This document shows, in pieces, positions 34,201 to 44,767 of a stretch of 64,000 bases of DNA (position 1 is the first letter of the stretch; each line of letters begins with the position of its first letter). The position numbers were made by a program, and so were the translations under genes. The notes under the pieces were generated by a model that saw only the letters and a list, made by a program, of their open reading frames with translations, was not told the origin of the DNA and made no database searches. The stretch is from positions 3,632,201-3,696,200 of the forward strand of contig ML660774.1 of the NCBI GenBank assembly GCA_007570785.1. The letters are read 5' to 3'. The stretch is from Antilocapra americana. Taxonomy: Eukaryota > Chordata > Mammalia > Artiodactyla > Antilocapridae.

Positions 34201-36348
34201 TGTGGTAATTCAGTGGATTGTCTCTGGCCAAGAAGCATTAAGGCAGGTCTTCTCATTTAACTGGAAACACTGCCAAAGCTCACTCTCTCTCCTGGCTAAT
34301 TACAATAGCCATCCTTCTGCAGACCCAAAGCCAGGGTGATTGAGATCTCTGGAAAAGGCCTCATGAAAAGCAACCATCTTCCCCACACCATTTCCAAACA
34401 AGTTACTGTGCAGCAGATTGAGGCTAAAACTCAACTGTTAACAGGAAAATAATAGCCTGTTCCAGGTAAGGAATTGCCTGCTACAACAGGCATAATGCTT
34501 CCTTTCTCCTGCAGGAAGGATGCAAGCAAGGAGAAAAATAGAGCTCAGAGGAAGTTGTACAGTTTATTTATCTCAGATTTACCAACCTCATCTTTTGTCT
34601 CCCTCTGGTGCAGTGGAGTGGTGGGGCAGAGAAAAGTCAGAGTTGTTCGGTTAATCACTCTGTCACCTTAGTCGGGGTGGGAGAGAAAGTTCTCCACCTT
34701 GACCATGGTGTATACAAAGGTAGGAAGGTACCTTATCTGCAGTCATAAAATATCTAGCCCACTTACAGTATCCCCAAAAGCATAGTTTCAATTGGATGGA
34801 TGCTGACAAAGGCATTATCTACATTTTCTCTATAAAGCTGTAAGCATAGCCAAGCCATAGTTCCCACAAAAATTTACACAGAAATGTGCCTCTTGCAATG
34901 GCTATTCATAATAAATGATTCTTAGAGCATTTTGCAAATATTGTCTTTGTCCTCTGTGATTTTGAAATACTCTTAATTGTACTCAAATTTATTGATTATG
35001 TGAGAACAGGTGTCTGTACTGCCTTGTTATTCTGCGGTCCTTCAGTATCTTTAGGATGTTAGTGTTTTGTTTCTGCACTTTAAGTGTGCCGAATAACACC
35101 AGTATCTTTTCTATCTTTGAAGGTGAAATACTGTTGCATCTTCAGTATGAAGTAAGTGGGTACTGGCCATGAGCCACCTGAAATGAAACTATAATGCAAA
35201 CATGGGGTTTAAGGGGCTAGGTTTTAAGTAAACAAGAGATGGGCCGATGTAGTTCTTTCAGTAGTAATTGTCTCTTCCAAATCAATAGTAAGTCAATGCC
35301 CTTGAAAGGCGGGCTGGTATTTGTGCTACTAACATGAATGCTTTTATTTATTTCTTCATAAATGAAGCAATGTCTGCAAAGACAATGGGTCGATCTCACC
35401 ACCTAGCTCCAATTGATAATATGGGTATTGATTTTGTGAGCCCTCCTTATTACTCCAGGAATAAGGAATCAATGTCTTCAGTGATTTTTTTTTTAATCAT
35501 ACATAGAAAGCAGATTTGTGTTAAAGAAATTCTCCATCAGCATTTCAAAGCTGTAGTAGATTATGCAAAATCTATAGGTGTGCTATGATATGAAGGTCAA
35601 GTAAAGACATGTTGGTGAATTTTGTCATCTTGTTAGGATCCTAACCCTACCTTATAAAACTATTAAAATTTGAAATTGTCTTCAGGCATGGCTGGACAGC
35701 TAACTGCAAATATTGATAGTACTACATTAACCAAGTTCTGAGCATATAGGCTCTGTGTTATGATTGTATGTGCATGACTGTGTGTATTTATTGTCTTTAT
35801 AGAATGGAAATCTTGCAGTTCAGTATGTGTCTTATGCTGCCATTTCCTGAACATATACCTCAGTTCCTTGATAAGTGGCTCTTTAGGGTAATGGTATCTT
35901 AGAAAAAGATTGAAAGCCAAGCTACTATACCGTATCAGCTTATTGGAACAATGGGTAAAATCTACAATTATTCCTGTTTTCCAGGGTCTGGGTAAAGTTC
36001 TTTACCAGCATTTATCATTTAACCAATATAACTATGATATGCTGGGCATGAGAGTTCTGATAATCAGTAATTGAACAAGCTATATGGAGAAAAAAATGGC
36101 ATGGCATTATAAATCTTAAGAATTTTGCCCATACATTTTTTTCTTCTATGTGGTATTTTCTTCTCTAGAGAGCCATTTGGCTTACTTCTCGTTAATCTCT
36201 CTTCTCCATTTTCCTTGAGACCTGCTTCCTTTTCCTACTTAAAACTGTAACTTTCCTTACCCTTAGTTGTGTTTAATACCATTTAACATTCTTACATTTA
36301 CATTATTTTGTTTCCCAGCTTGTATATACTAGAATCTTGTGTGCTGTA
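34201..36348. other. Long unassigned stretch
   Basis: About 2.1 kb without a repeat I can name. Frames of 61-85 residues (for example 35334-35585 plus, 35663-35917 minus) show no domain. Poly-T at 35487. Confidence 0.45.
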
Positions 36349-36549
36349 CTCATTCTGTCAGACGTGTCCAACTCTGTGACCCCATGGACTGTAGCCCGCA
36401 GGCTCCTCTGTCTGGGATTTCCCAGCCAAGAATACTGGAGTGGGTTGCCTTTCCTTCCTACTCCAGGAAGTCTTCTCAAACCAAGGATCAAAATGACATC
36501 TCCTATTTGACAGGAGAGTTCTTTATCACTAATGCCACCTGGGAAGCCT
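36349..36549 (-). mobile_element. Bov-tA SINE, antisense
   Basis: 'gtgtccaactctgtgacccc', 'agccaagaatactggagtgg' and head end 'atgccacctgggaagcct' at 36549. Moderately decayed. Confidence 0.9.
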
Positions 36550-36609
36550 GTAAAAGAAAATTATTTTTCCATAAAAGAAAATTTGCATTCCTTGAATACT
36601 TTTTAGGGA

Positions 36610-37685
36610 CTCACTTCAGTTCAGTTGCTCAGTCATGTCTGAATCTTTGTGACCCCATGATCCGCAGCATGCCAGGCCTCCCTGTCTGTCACCAACTCCC
36701 AGAGTCCACCAAAACCCATGTCCATTGAGTCGGTGATGCCATCCAGCCATCTCATCCTCTGTTGTCCCCTTCTTCTCCTGCCTTTCTCCTCCTTCCTCTC
36801 CTTTCCCAGAATCACGATCTTTTCCAATGAGCCAGCTCTTCACATCAGGTGGCCAAAGTATTGCAATTTCAGCTTCAATATCAGTCCTTCCAGTGAACAC
36901 CCAGGACTGATCTCCTTTAGGATGGACTGGCTGAATCTCCTTGCAGTCCAAGGGACTCTAAAGAGTCTTCTCCAACACCACACTTCAAAAGCATCAATTC
37001 TTCAGCGCTCAGCTTTCTTCACCATCCAACCTTCACATCCATACATGACCACTGGAAAAACCATAGCCTTGACTAGATGGAACTTTGTTGGCAAGTTTTT
37101 TAATATGCTGGCTAGTTGGTCATAACTTGCCTTCCAAGGAGTAAGCGTCTTTTAATTTCATGGCTGCAGTCACCATCTGCAGTGATTTTAGAGCCCAGAA
37201 AAATAAAGTGAGCCACTGTTTCCACTGTTTCCCCATCTATTTGTCATGAAGTGATGGGGCCAGATGCCATGATCTTAGTTTTCTGAATGTTGAGCTTTAA
37301 GCCAACTTTTTCACTCTTCTCTTTCACTTTCATCTAGAGGCTTTTTAGTTCTTCTTCACATTCTGCCATAAGGGTGGTGTCATCTGCATATCTGAGGTTA
37401 TTGATATTTCTCCCGTCAGTCTTGATTCCAGCTTGTGCTTCCTCCACCCCAGCATTACTCATGATGTATTCTGTATATAATTTGAATAAGTAGGGTGGCA
37501 ATATACAGCCTTGATGTACTCCTTTTCCTATTTGGAACCAGCCTGTTGTTCCATGTCCAGTTCTAACTATTGCTTCCTGACCTGCATACAGGTTTCTCAA
37601 GAGGCAAGTCAGGTGGTCTGGTAGTCCATCTTTTTCAGAATTTTCCACAGTTTATTGTGATCCACACAGTCAAAGGCTTTGGCAT
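36610..37685 (-). mobile_element. BovB LINE, 5'-truncated, antisense
   Basis: About 1.1 kb in antisense, from the 3' terminus ('ttcagttcagttgctcagtc', 36615) into the RT domain. On the minus strand, 37648-37337 encodes 104 residues: KDGLPDHLTCLLRNLYAGQEA, then GVHQGCILPPYLF and a retained NLRYADDTTLM catalytic segment. Downstream frames (111 residues near 36951-36619) cover the C-terminal end. Stops and frameshifts separate them, so it is a dead copy. It ends at 'aaggctttggcat' (37673-37685) and passes into an old MIR/L2-like tail. Confidence 0.95.
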
Positions 37686-37699
37686 TAGTAGGCACTTAA

Positions 37700-37832
37700 T
37701 GTGGAGAAGGAAATGGAAAGCCACTCCAGGATTCTTACCTGGAGAATTCATGGACAGAGGAAACTGGCATATTATAGTCCATGGGGGCCACAAAAAGTCA
37801 GACACGACTGAGAAAATGTCACTCACTCACTC
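37700..37832 (+). mobile_element. 5'-truncated BovA/Bov-tA SINE with target-site duplication
   Basis: Begins inside the body ('ggagaaggaaatggaaagcc') and ends 'aaagtcagacacgactgaga' plus 'actcactcactca'. A perfect 10-bp direct repeat 'aggcacttaa' flanks it (37690-37699 and 37833-37842), showing an independent headless insertion. Confidence 0.9.
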
Positions 37833-37870
37833 AGGCACTTAACAAATAATAGCTAAATGAATTTATCCTA
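37833..37870 (+). repeat. MIR/L2-like 3' tail
   Basis: Together with 37686-37699, 'agtaggcacttaacaaataa' type sequence then 'tagctaaatgaat' resembles the MIR/L2 3' end 'agtaggcgctcaataaatg…gaatgaat'. It is the target into which the SINE inserted. Confidence 0.45.
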
Positions 37871-39683
37871 AATGGGCTAAGTCACTTAAACTAGGGTGAA
37901 GTGTGAATATTTTTCAGAATACATCATTTGAGTAATTAATTGAACATATATTGTATGTATCATATTACCTAATAAGATTCCATAGTCCTTGTATTTTTTA
38001 ATATTGAATTATATATATTTTTCCACACTGTGAATGTGTCTATCAAATTGTTGAATTGCATAAATTTCTTGAGAGCATGTTCAGTCATAGTGTTGTATTC
38101 TTGTGAGAACAAAGAAACCCTCCAAGGCATAGGAAGTTTGTGGGTTTTATACTGACTTCTCCACAGTTCAATTGAATGTGGAGAAAGCTTGACTGCATCT
38201 AAGTTAACATATTGAAACTGTTTTGTATTCTGGTTTCCAATGTAGACCGGTAACAAGTTAATGATTTGTGTTTCAAACACTGTAGGAAGTTGATTCCCAT
38301 AACATCTGCACAGGCTCATTGCCTTGGGGAAGACATAAACTTGAAACCGTGTGTTGGTAAATCGATATTACAAATGAGTTTAGAGGCTTCTACCCATTTT
38401 TTCTTATTCTTATGGCCTGTATATATTGCATGCATGCACACGCATACATGCACACATGTGTACACACACACACACGTGCACACTGGAAGAGGAAGAGGAG
38501 ATTCTGGCTAGGGAAAGGACTTGCAGTTCATCCCTTGAGCATAACTTTGAGTGACTGACTTTTTCATGTTTTTCACAGAATAAGCGTAGCAATATAGAAT
38601 ATGTAATAGTTTTTCTTTTAACCAGTTAAAACATTTTCCTATATAATTATCCATAGCTAGATAATGCTATAAGATACCAAGTATTTTCAACATTTATTAT
38701 CTGAAATAAACATCCCTGAAGTTATGGATACTGAGTAGATGTATACACAATTATACAAAAGTGAAACCTATTCACTATTATATTGTAGGAAATATATTGC
38801 TATCCCATATGGAGAATAATTCTTCAATAGATTTTCAATATTTAAAAAAAAGTCATTCTAGTATACATTCAGAAATTCAGAAGTGAGTGTGCACTATGCA
38901 GACTTGAAAATATTTTCAGAAATAATAAAATTGTATTTTCAAATTTATGAGCTACTATTTTAAAATGTAAGTCAATTTTTAGTTTTTTAATCACTGAACT
39001 TCTTTCAAAAATAAGCCTTTATAACAAAAATGTTATTTTTCTCAAGTAATACTTAATTTGCCTTGTGATTTATAAAACTACTAATTAATTAAGTCTTTGA
39101 GAATAATTATTGGTTAGCAACATCAAGCATTTACTACAGTAATAAATTACTTCTTATTTTAACAGCCCATACTCAGAAAATAATAGTAAAAATGAATAAA
39201 CTTCAAAAATACAAAGATTTGGGCAGTATAGATAATGCTTTGAAACCCTCAATTAATGCTCAGTCAGTTTTCATATGCAGTTTTGTTACAATTTTAGTTC
39301 ACTTATCTAGAAATATATTTTTTTTAATAGGATAATAAATTCTATGGGTTTATTTCATTTGGTGACTTACATACATAGGGACTGAAGTCAGGGAAGTGGT
39401 TCTTTGTTCTTTGTCAATTTTTTTTTCTGTGTTAAACTTTTATGTAATTTCCAAGCTAAATACTTGCTTTTTCAACTGCTTAGATTTTTTTTAACATATA
39501 TCTTCAGGAAGATTGGCAACTACATACATATGCTATAACATTTCAGAGAAACTAAAATATATTTTTACATTTTTTAAAAATCTGTAAAAACATATGCTGT
39601 ATTGTTGGCATAACAAAATCTGGCAGGAACCACTCAGTAATGTAACAAAGATTGGCAGACTCATCCACAAATACCAGGCTCTT
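37871..39683. other. Unassigned AT-rich stretch with an (AC)n-type patch
   Basis: The minus-strand frame 38319-37972 (116 residues) is the longest not explained by a repeat. It has no recognisable domain, and its composition fits AT-rich chance, so I do not call a gene. From about 38426 to 38484 there is an imperfect purine-pyrimidine repeat of 'tgcatgca', 'gcacacatg' and 'tacacacacacacacacg' type. Confidence 0.45.
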
Positions 39684-39737
39684 CAGGTGTCTTGAGCATC
39701 ATCCTTGGTTTTGATCTACTTTGTAAAATCAAATTTT
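39684..39737 (+). repeat. Left copy of a diverged direct repeat around a SINE fragment
   Basis: 'caggtgtcttgagcatcatc' then 'ttgatctactttgtaaaatc' aligns with 39846-39907 ('cagatgtcttcttgaacatc', 'ctctttgtaaactcacattt') with substitutions and small gaps across about 55 bases. It is too long and too diverged for an ordinary target-site duplication. Confidence 0.75.
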
Positions 39738-39848
39738 AGAGAAGGAAATGGCAACCTCCTCCAGTATTCTTGCCTGAGAAATCCCATGGACAGAGGAGCC
39801 CAGTGGGCTCGCAAAGAGTGGACATGACTGAGAGACTGAACAACAGCA
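39738..39848 (+). mobile_element. 5'-truncated Bov-tA/BovA SINE
   Basis: 'gagaaggaaatggcaacctc', 'ccagtattcttgcctgagaa', 'cagaggagcccagtgggctc' and 'gacatgactgagagactgaa'. Lacks the head. It lies exactly between the two copies of the direct repeat. Confidence 0.92.
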
Positions 39849-39907
39849 GATGTCTTCTTGAACATCACCCTCAATTTTGATTTGTCCTCTTTGTAAACTC
39901 ACATTTT
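39846..39907 (+). repeat. Right copy of the diverged direct repeat
   Basis: Partner of 39684-39737; differs by several substitutions and insertions of 3 bases each near 39856 and 39887. Confidence 0.75.
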
Positions 39908-40433
39908 AAAAAGTACTTCAGTCTTTATATAGATTTTAAGAAATATTTAAGAACATCCTTAGTTTGGAGAAGGTTAATAAGACAGGTTATTCCTGAGTGA
40001 TACCTAAAGTTTATCTTGTGAAATAAAATATCTGAGGAATACATTGAGTTGTGGAGTGGAGGCAGTAGAACCCTAGAATGGGGTGAGTCCCTCTTGGAAG
40101 CTGAGTGAAAGGCAACCTTTCAAAGTCAATTAGAGACTCCTATAAGAGAAGGCAAAGAATAAACAACTGAGTCGGGGTGGTCTTGCCGAGCTTGGAGGGC
40201 CTGCTGAGCTGATGAGTATGCTGGAAAATGACTAAAAGCAGGAGCAGATGGACTGGCTGAATCACAGGCACAAGTGGGAGAACATGCTGGCTGGAAGCAG
40301 ACCTGAGGAAAGGTTAGTTTAGGGCTCCCTCTGGGAACAGTCTCAGGGCGTCTTATACACTGAGATTGAGATAACCATGCAGACAATGACTTAAAGAATA
40401 GACTAAGGTTTTGGGTCAGAGCCCAAGAATCTG
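39908..40433. other. Unassigned spacer
   Basis: No gene or repeat recognised; the minus-strand 149-residue frame (40575-40129) begins in the following SINE and runs on by chance. Confidence 0.45.
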
Positions 40434-40628
40434 TGGACTTCCCAAGTGACTCCGGTGGCCTGATGGAGCAGGAGACATGGGTTCGATCCCTTGTCGGGAA
40501 GATGGAGAAGGAAAGGGCCACCCTCTCCAGGTGGAGAATCCCATGGACAGAGGAGCCTGGCAGACTACAGGCCATGGGGTCGCAGCAGAGTCAGACACAA
40601 CTGTGCCACTAAACAATAAAACAACAAC
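40434..40628 (+). mobile_element. Bov-tA SINE
   Basis: Decayed head ('ggacttcccaagtgactccg'), then 'ggagacatgggttcgatccc', 'ccatggacagaggagcctgg' and 'gagtcagacacaactgtgcc' with an 'aaacaataaaacaac' end. A few bases are missing in the middle of the body. Confidence 0.92.
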
Positions 40629-41634
40629 TGTGGTTGGTGGAGGGTAAGACAGACGGATGCACAAATGTTCATGACAGTTGAGGATTCAAGGAGCCTGCTT
40701 TCTGTAACTGGAGGGACCGCTGAAGCGGCTGCAAATTAAGCTGTCCAAGTTCTTCATGTCCAGGCAAGTGAACTGAGACGCCTTAAATGGTGCAAGATAA
40801 TCTGATTGGGCCTGTTTGTAATGGCATTGATGCCATAGATAAGTTAAACACTGAGGAAGGGTCTGAAATCCCAACACTCTTAAAAAATATTTTTGCCTTC
40901 AGTAGTAGATACTGAAGTGATGACTGAGCACGCAGTGAGATGAGAGAAAAAGCTCCTCCGACTGTGTGTCTGCCCTTCCCGAGTGACCATGACCTGTCCA
41001 CAGTACTGGGTGATTTCTCGGAGCTCCCAGAAGACTGTCAGTGTATGAATCCTACATAGCTCCATTAGTTCACTGACTCCCAGATGCATCTTTGACCCCT
41101 TTTCCTAAGTCTGCACATCTATTTTATATTATATGCAGTGCATGTAGATCAGGCCACTTCAATCCCTGCCTCCTTCTACCTTTGCTAGTCCAATTTTTTT
41201 AGTCTTGTTCAAGCTCCTCTTATGTGAGGCTTTATTATCTCCAGTAATCCTTTACTCTGTCAGGGCAGAGTGGATAGTAACTGCAGTGTTACGTTCAGTT
41301 CACGCTGTCTAGTGTTTCCTGTGCGACTCACATGTGACTTTGTCTCCCTAACTAGAAGGTAAAACATTCTGATGGAAACAGCTATGTTTTAGAAATGTTT
41401 CCGTCTCACCAGGGCTGCCCTGTCACAGGCGTAGAACATACGTTGAGCAACTGCAAGCGGTTATATTTTCCAAATCTCCATTTGGTACAAAAGATAAAAT
41501 AGTAAAATATGTGGTTTATGGTCTTCGGTCTCAGAGTTTCTCTGGCTCCCTTAACATGTTCTGTTCTTTTAAATAAGGGAAATACTAGGAAGCAGCTGTT
41601 CTTGCCTTGACTTTGTGACACTTGGGCCATCTCA
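40629..41634. other. Unassigned spacer
   Basis: Moderate GC with no recognised repeat. Several minus-strand frames of 63-74 residues overlap here, none with a recognisable domain. Confidence 0.45.
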
Positions 41635-41760
41635 AAGCTCTGTAACTGTGTTCCTTCACCTGTAAAATGATGACGCTGGCCTTACTTCTGTAATTCTATC
41701 ACAGGTTTTAATGCTTAATTAGATTTAAAAAGGAGTTATGTTGCTGCCTGTGTCTTACAG
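41635..41760 (+). mobile_element. MIR-like SINE fragment
   Basis: 'ccttcacctgtaaaatgatg' (41653) followed by a decayed tail resembles the MIR core 'cctcatctgtaaaatgggga'. Confidence 0.5.
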
Positions 41761-41764
41761 ACTT

Positions 41765-41900
41765 TCATTCAAGCCTCTATTCACTCAAATGTTTATTAAG
41801 TATCTTGTTCATTAAATATCTCCTGTCAACCTTATGCTCTGCTAGGCCTGAGGGGGTAGAGTGGTGCCTCAGAGGAGGCCAGACCCAGCACTTTTGGAGA
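41765..41900 (-). mobile_element. L2 3' end, antisense
   Basis: 'actcaaatgtttattaagta' (41785) and 'tatgctctgctaggcctgag' (41832) match the reverse complement of the L2 terminus. Decayed. Confidence 0.5.
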
Positions 41901-41910
41901 AAACAGCATG

Positions 41911-41947
41911 CAGCTTGATACTGCGGTCCCCAGGAGTGGGCCTGTCA
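41911..41947 (+). mobile_element. MER5A (hAT-Charlie MITE), left part
   Basis: 'gatactgcggtccccaggag' (41917) resembles the first 30 bases of MER5A ('…gtgtggtccccag…'). The element resumes at 43201, on the far side of an antisense BovB. Weak alone, supported by the right half. Confidence 0.45.
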
Positions 41948-43192
41948 GTTCACTTCAGTTCAGTCACTCAGTCGTGTCCTACTCTGTCACCCATGAAATG
42001 CAGCACACAAGGCCTCCCATTCATCACCAACTCCCAGAGTCCACCCATACCCATGTCCATTGAGTCAATGATGCCATCCAGCCATCTCATCCTCTGTTGT
42101 CCCCTTCTCCTCCTGCCCTCAATCTTTCCCCAAATCAGGGTTTTTTCCAGTGAGTCAGTTCTTCACCTCAGGTGGCCAAAGAATTGCAGTTTCACCTTCA
42201 ACATCAGTCCTTCCAATGAACACCCAGGACTTATCTCCTTTAGGATGGACTGGTTGGATCTCTTTGCAGTCCAAGGGACTCTCAAGAGTCTTCTCCAACA
42301 CCACAGTTCAAAAGCATCAATTCTTCGGCACTCAGCTTTCTTCACCATCCAACTCTCACATCCATACATGACTACTGGAAAAAACATAGCCTTGACTACA
42401 CGGAACTTTGTTGGCAAAATAATGTCTCTGTTTTTCAATATGCTGTCTAGGTTGGTCATAACTTTCCTTCCAAGGAGTAAGCGTCTTTTGATTTCATGGC
42501 TGCAATTACCATCTGCAGTGATTTTGGAGCCCCCCAGAAATAAAGTCTGACACTGTTTCCACCATTTCCCATTTCCATCTGTTTCCCATGAAGTGATGGG
42601 ACCAGATGCCATGATCTTAGTTTTCTGAATGTTGAGCTTTAAGCCAACTTTTTCAGTCTCCTCTTGCACTTTCATCAAGAGGCTCTTTAGTTCTTCACGT
42701 TCTGCCATAAGGGTGGTGTCATCTGCACATATGAGGTTATTGATATTTCTCCTGGCAATCTTGATTCCAGCTTGTGTTACCTCCAGCCCAGTGTTTCTCA
42801 TGATGTACTCTGCATATATGTTAAATAAGCAGGGTGACAATATGCAGCCTTAACATACTCCTTTTCCTATTTGGAACCAGTCCGTTGTTCTTTGTCCAGT
42901 TCTAATTGTCGCTTCCTGACCTGCATGAAGGTTTCTCAAGAGGCAGATCAGGTGGTCTAGTATTCCTGTCTCTTGCAAAATTTTTCACAGTTTATTGTGA
43001 TCCACACAGTCAAAGGCTTTGGAATAGTTAATAAAGCAGAAATAGGTGTTTTTTTTGGAACTCTCTTGCTTTTTCAATGATCCAGCAGATGTTGACAATT
43101 TGATCTCTGGTTCCTCTGCCTTTTCAAAAACCAGCTTGAACGTCTGGAAGTTCATGGTTCACGTATTGCTGAAGCCTGGCTTGGAGAATTTT
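41948..43192 (-). mobile_element. BovB LINE, 5'-truncated, antisense, RT with altered YADD
   Basis: About 1.25 kb, antisense, from 'cacttcagttcagtcactca' (41951) to 'gcttggagaatttt' (43180). The minus-strand frame 42840-42166 is an uninterrupted 225-residue stretch of the C-terminal RT and thumb/connection region (CLFNIYAEYIMRN, SHEIKRRLLLGRKVMTNLD, VMYGCESWMVKKAE). The catalytic tyrosine is replaced: the motif reads CADD (TGT codon at 42727-42729), so the protein would be catalytically impaired even if made. The 229-residue plus-strand frame (41861-42547) is its antisense shadow. Confidence 0.96.
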
Positions 43193-43200
43193 GGTTCTGT

Positions 43201-43338
43201 AGGGGCAGCAGTAGTATCACCAGGCAGCTTGTCAGAAATGCAGCTTCTGTAGACATAGGAAACCAGAAGTCTTAGAGGTGGATTCCAGGAATCGTGTTAT
43301 TAACAAGCCTCTGCTGCACAATGAAGTGAGAACCACTG
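43201..43338 (+). mobile_element. MER5A (hAT-Charlie MITE), right part
   Basis: 'caggcagcttgtcagaaatg' (43221), 'gttattaacaagcctctgct' (43297) and the terminal inverted repeat 'gagaaccactg' (43328-43338). The BovB LINE inserted into this older element. Confidence 0.8.
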
Positions 43339-43344
43339 GTGAGA

Positions 43345-43557
43345 TGCTGCTTAGTTGCTCAGTCGTGTTCAACTCTTTGTGACCACGTGGATGTAGCCTT
43401 CTAGGCTTTTCTGTCCAAGGGATTCTCCAGGCGAGAATACTGGAGTGCATTGCCATTTCCTCCTCCAGAGCATCGTCCTGACCAGAGATCAACTCACATC
43501 TCCTGTGTCTCCTCTATTGTAAGTGGACTCTTTACTGGCTGAGCCACTGGTGAAGCC
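43345..43557 (-). mobile_element. Bov-tA SINE, antisense
   Basis: Starts seven bases after the MER5A end: 'gctgcttagttgctcagtcg', 'ccaggcgagaatactggagt' and head 'ctgagccactggtgaagcc'. Near full length. Confidence 0.93.
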
Positions 43558-44139
43558 TAAAATGCAAAAGCTGGTGTCAGGCTAACCTCTCTTTTCTACT
43601 GGTAATTCAGGTTCAACTATTTGAATCTTCTGAGTCTCATTTTCCCCTTTTTGACAAATAGGGATTCTTCAAAAGTCTGTGCTTCTGCTGCTGCTGTTGT
43701 TTTCTTTTTTTTTTTTTTCCTGATAGTAAAATTCGGTATTGGCCAAGCATGCAACACAATATCTGGTCCAGAGTATACAGGTGTTTGTGGAATTTCTTGA
43801 TAAATTCTTTAAATGAGGATTTAAGAATTTATTTAAGAATTTATTTCATTACTCAATTGGAGTTCAGATGTCATTATTTTCATTTTTTTTAATCTCAAAT
43901 GAGATTAAATTGAAGTCTTAATTTGAAATTAAGACAGGGGCTTAGTTTCAAGATAGCCTGCTTTATGATTAAAGATTCGACCCTTTATGCACTGATCTGA
44001 TTGTGTTAAGTATGTTGGCACATTGATTTCACACAGTGTATTCAGTGTACGCACCACTACAGACTATAGAGGAATATCTTTCCTTCCTTATATTTTTGCC
44101 CCAAATCATGTTTATGTAAACTTTTATTAAAGTAGAGAC
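43558..44139. other. Unassigned; weak MIR trace
   Basis: 'ggtaattcaggttcaactat' and 'tgagtctcattttcccc' (43600-43650) hint at a MIR sense fragment. There is a short (CTG)n near 43683 followed by a 14-base poly-T, and near-tandem 'tttaagaatttat' words at 43820-43850. Confidence 0.4.
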
Positions 44140-44440
44140 TTTGTTAAAGTTTAAAAGAGTTTTCACGAGTGAAATTTACCTGTGGAATCGGCACCTGAAT
44201 CAGCATGATGAAATCATCACCAGCACCCTAGAAGTCTCTCTCTTTACTTCCTCTTAGGCTTCCCCAATTTGTCTGTAAACTCTGTCCTAAATTCTGATGC
44301 CTTAGATGAGGTTTGTCAGGTTTGAAACCTGCTATACATCGAATCATACAATTAGTATTTCTCTTGCTTCTGTTTTTGATATTGTATTTGGGAGATTCAT
44401 GCATGTTTCTTGAACGCAGCGATACTTACTTTGTTCTTAT
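44140..44440 (-). mobile_element. Old L1M 3' UTR fragment, antisense
   Basis: 'gatgaaatcatcaccagcac' (44207), 'catcgaatcatacaattagt' (44337) and 'gggagattcatgcatgtttc' (44390) follow the antisense order of old mammalian L1 3' regions. Confidence 0.6.
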
Positions 44441-44689
44441 TTCTCTATGCCTCAAAGCACTTGAAAAAAATCAAAGGAATATATAGAGAATTTAATCCAG
44501 GAATCAGTTTACAAAAGAGTGAAGAGGGATTTTATAACACCTGCGAATGTCTGCACCCCAGACATATTTGAATTTCTGCTTTCAACCTTGACTCTAAATG
44601 GATATTCTTGGTGGTGTTCTGCCAGTTTGCTCAGAAAACCCCTGCCCAGACATGATAGCCTTTCTGCTCTTTTGAAAATAATCTTTTCT

Positions 44690-44767
44690 TTTTAAAAAAT
44701 TATTTATTTTAGTTGGAGAATAATTACTTTACAATATTGTGATGGTTTTTGCCAGACATCAACATAT
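44690..44767 (-). mobile_element. Short young L1 3' end, antisense
   Basis: 'gttggagaataattacttta' (44713), 'caatattgtgatggtttttg' and 'ccagacatcaacat' match the 3' terminus of artiodactyl L1. Extremely 5'-truncated, under 80 bases. Confidence 0.8.

Noticed and set aside
37969..38319. 116-residue minus-strand frame not explained by a repeat
   Set aside because: No domain, no exon signals and no nearby gene structure. AT-rich sequence yields such frames by chance over 64 kb. Cross-species codon conservation would be needed to revive it.
38426..38484. Repeated purine-pyrimidine words resembling a spaced repeat array
   Set aside because: Simple (AC)n/(GCAT)-type microsatellite, with no constant repeat-spacer organisation; not a CRISPR, which is not expected in a mammal anyway.
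40126..40575. 149-residue minus-strand frame
   Set aside because: Its first part is an antisense Bov-tA SINE and the rest is featureless Ser/Pro/Ala-rich chance translation.
41861..42550. 229-residue plus-strand open frame, the longest in the window
   Set aside because: It is the antisense of a BovB LINE; the sense strand encodes recognisable RT-related residues over the same interval.
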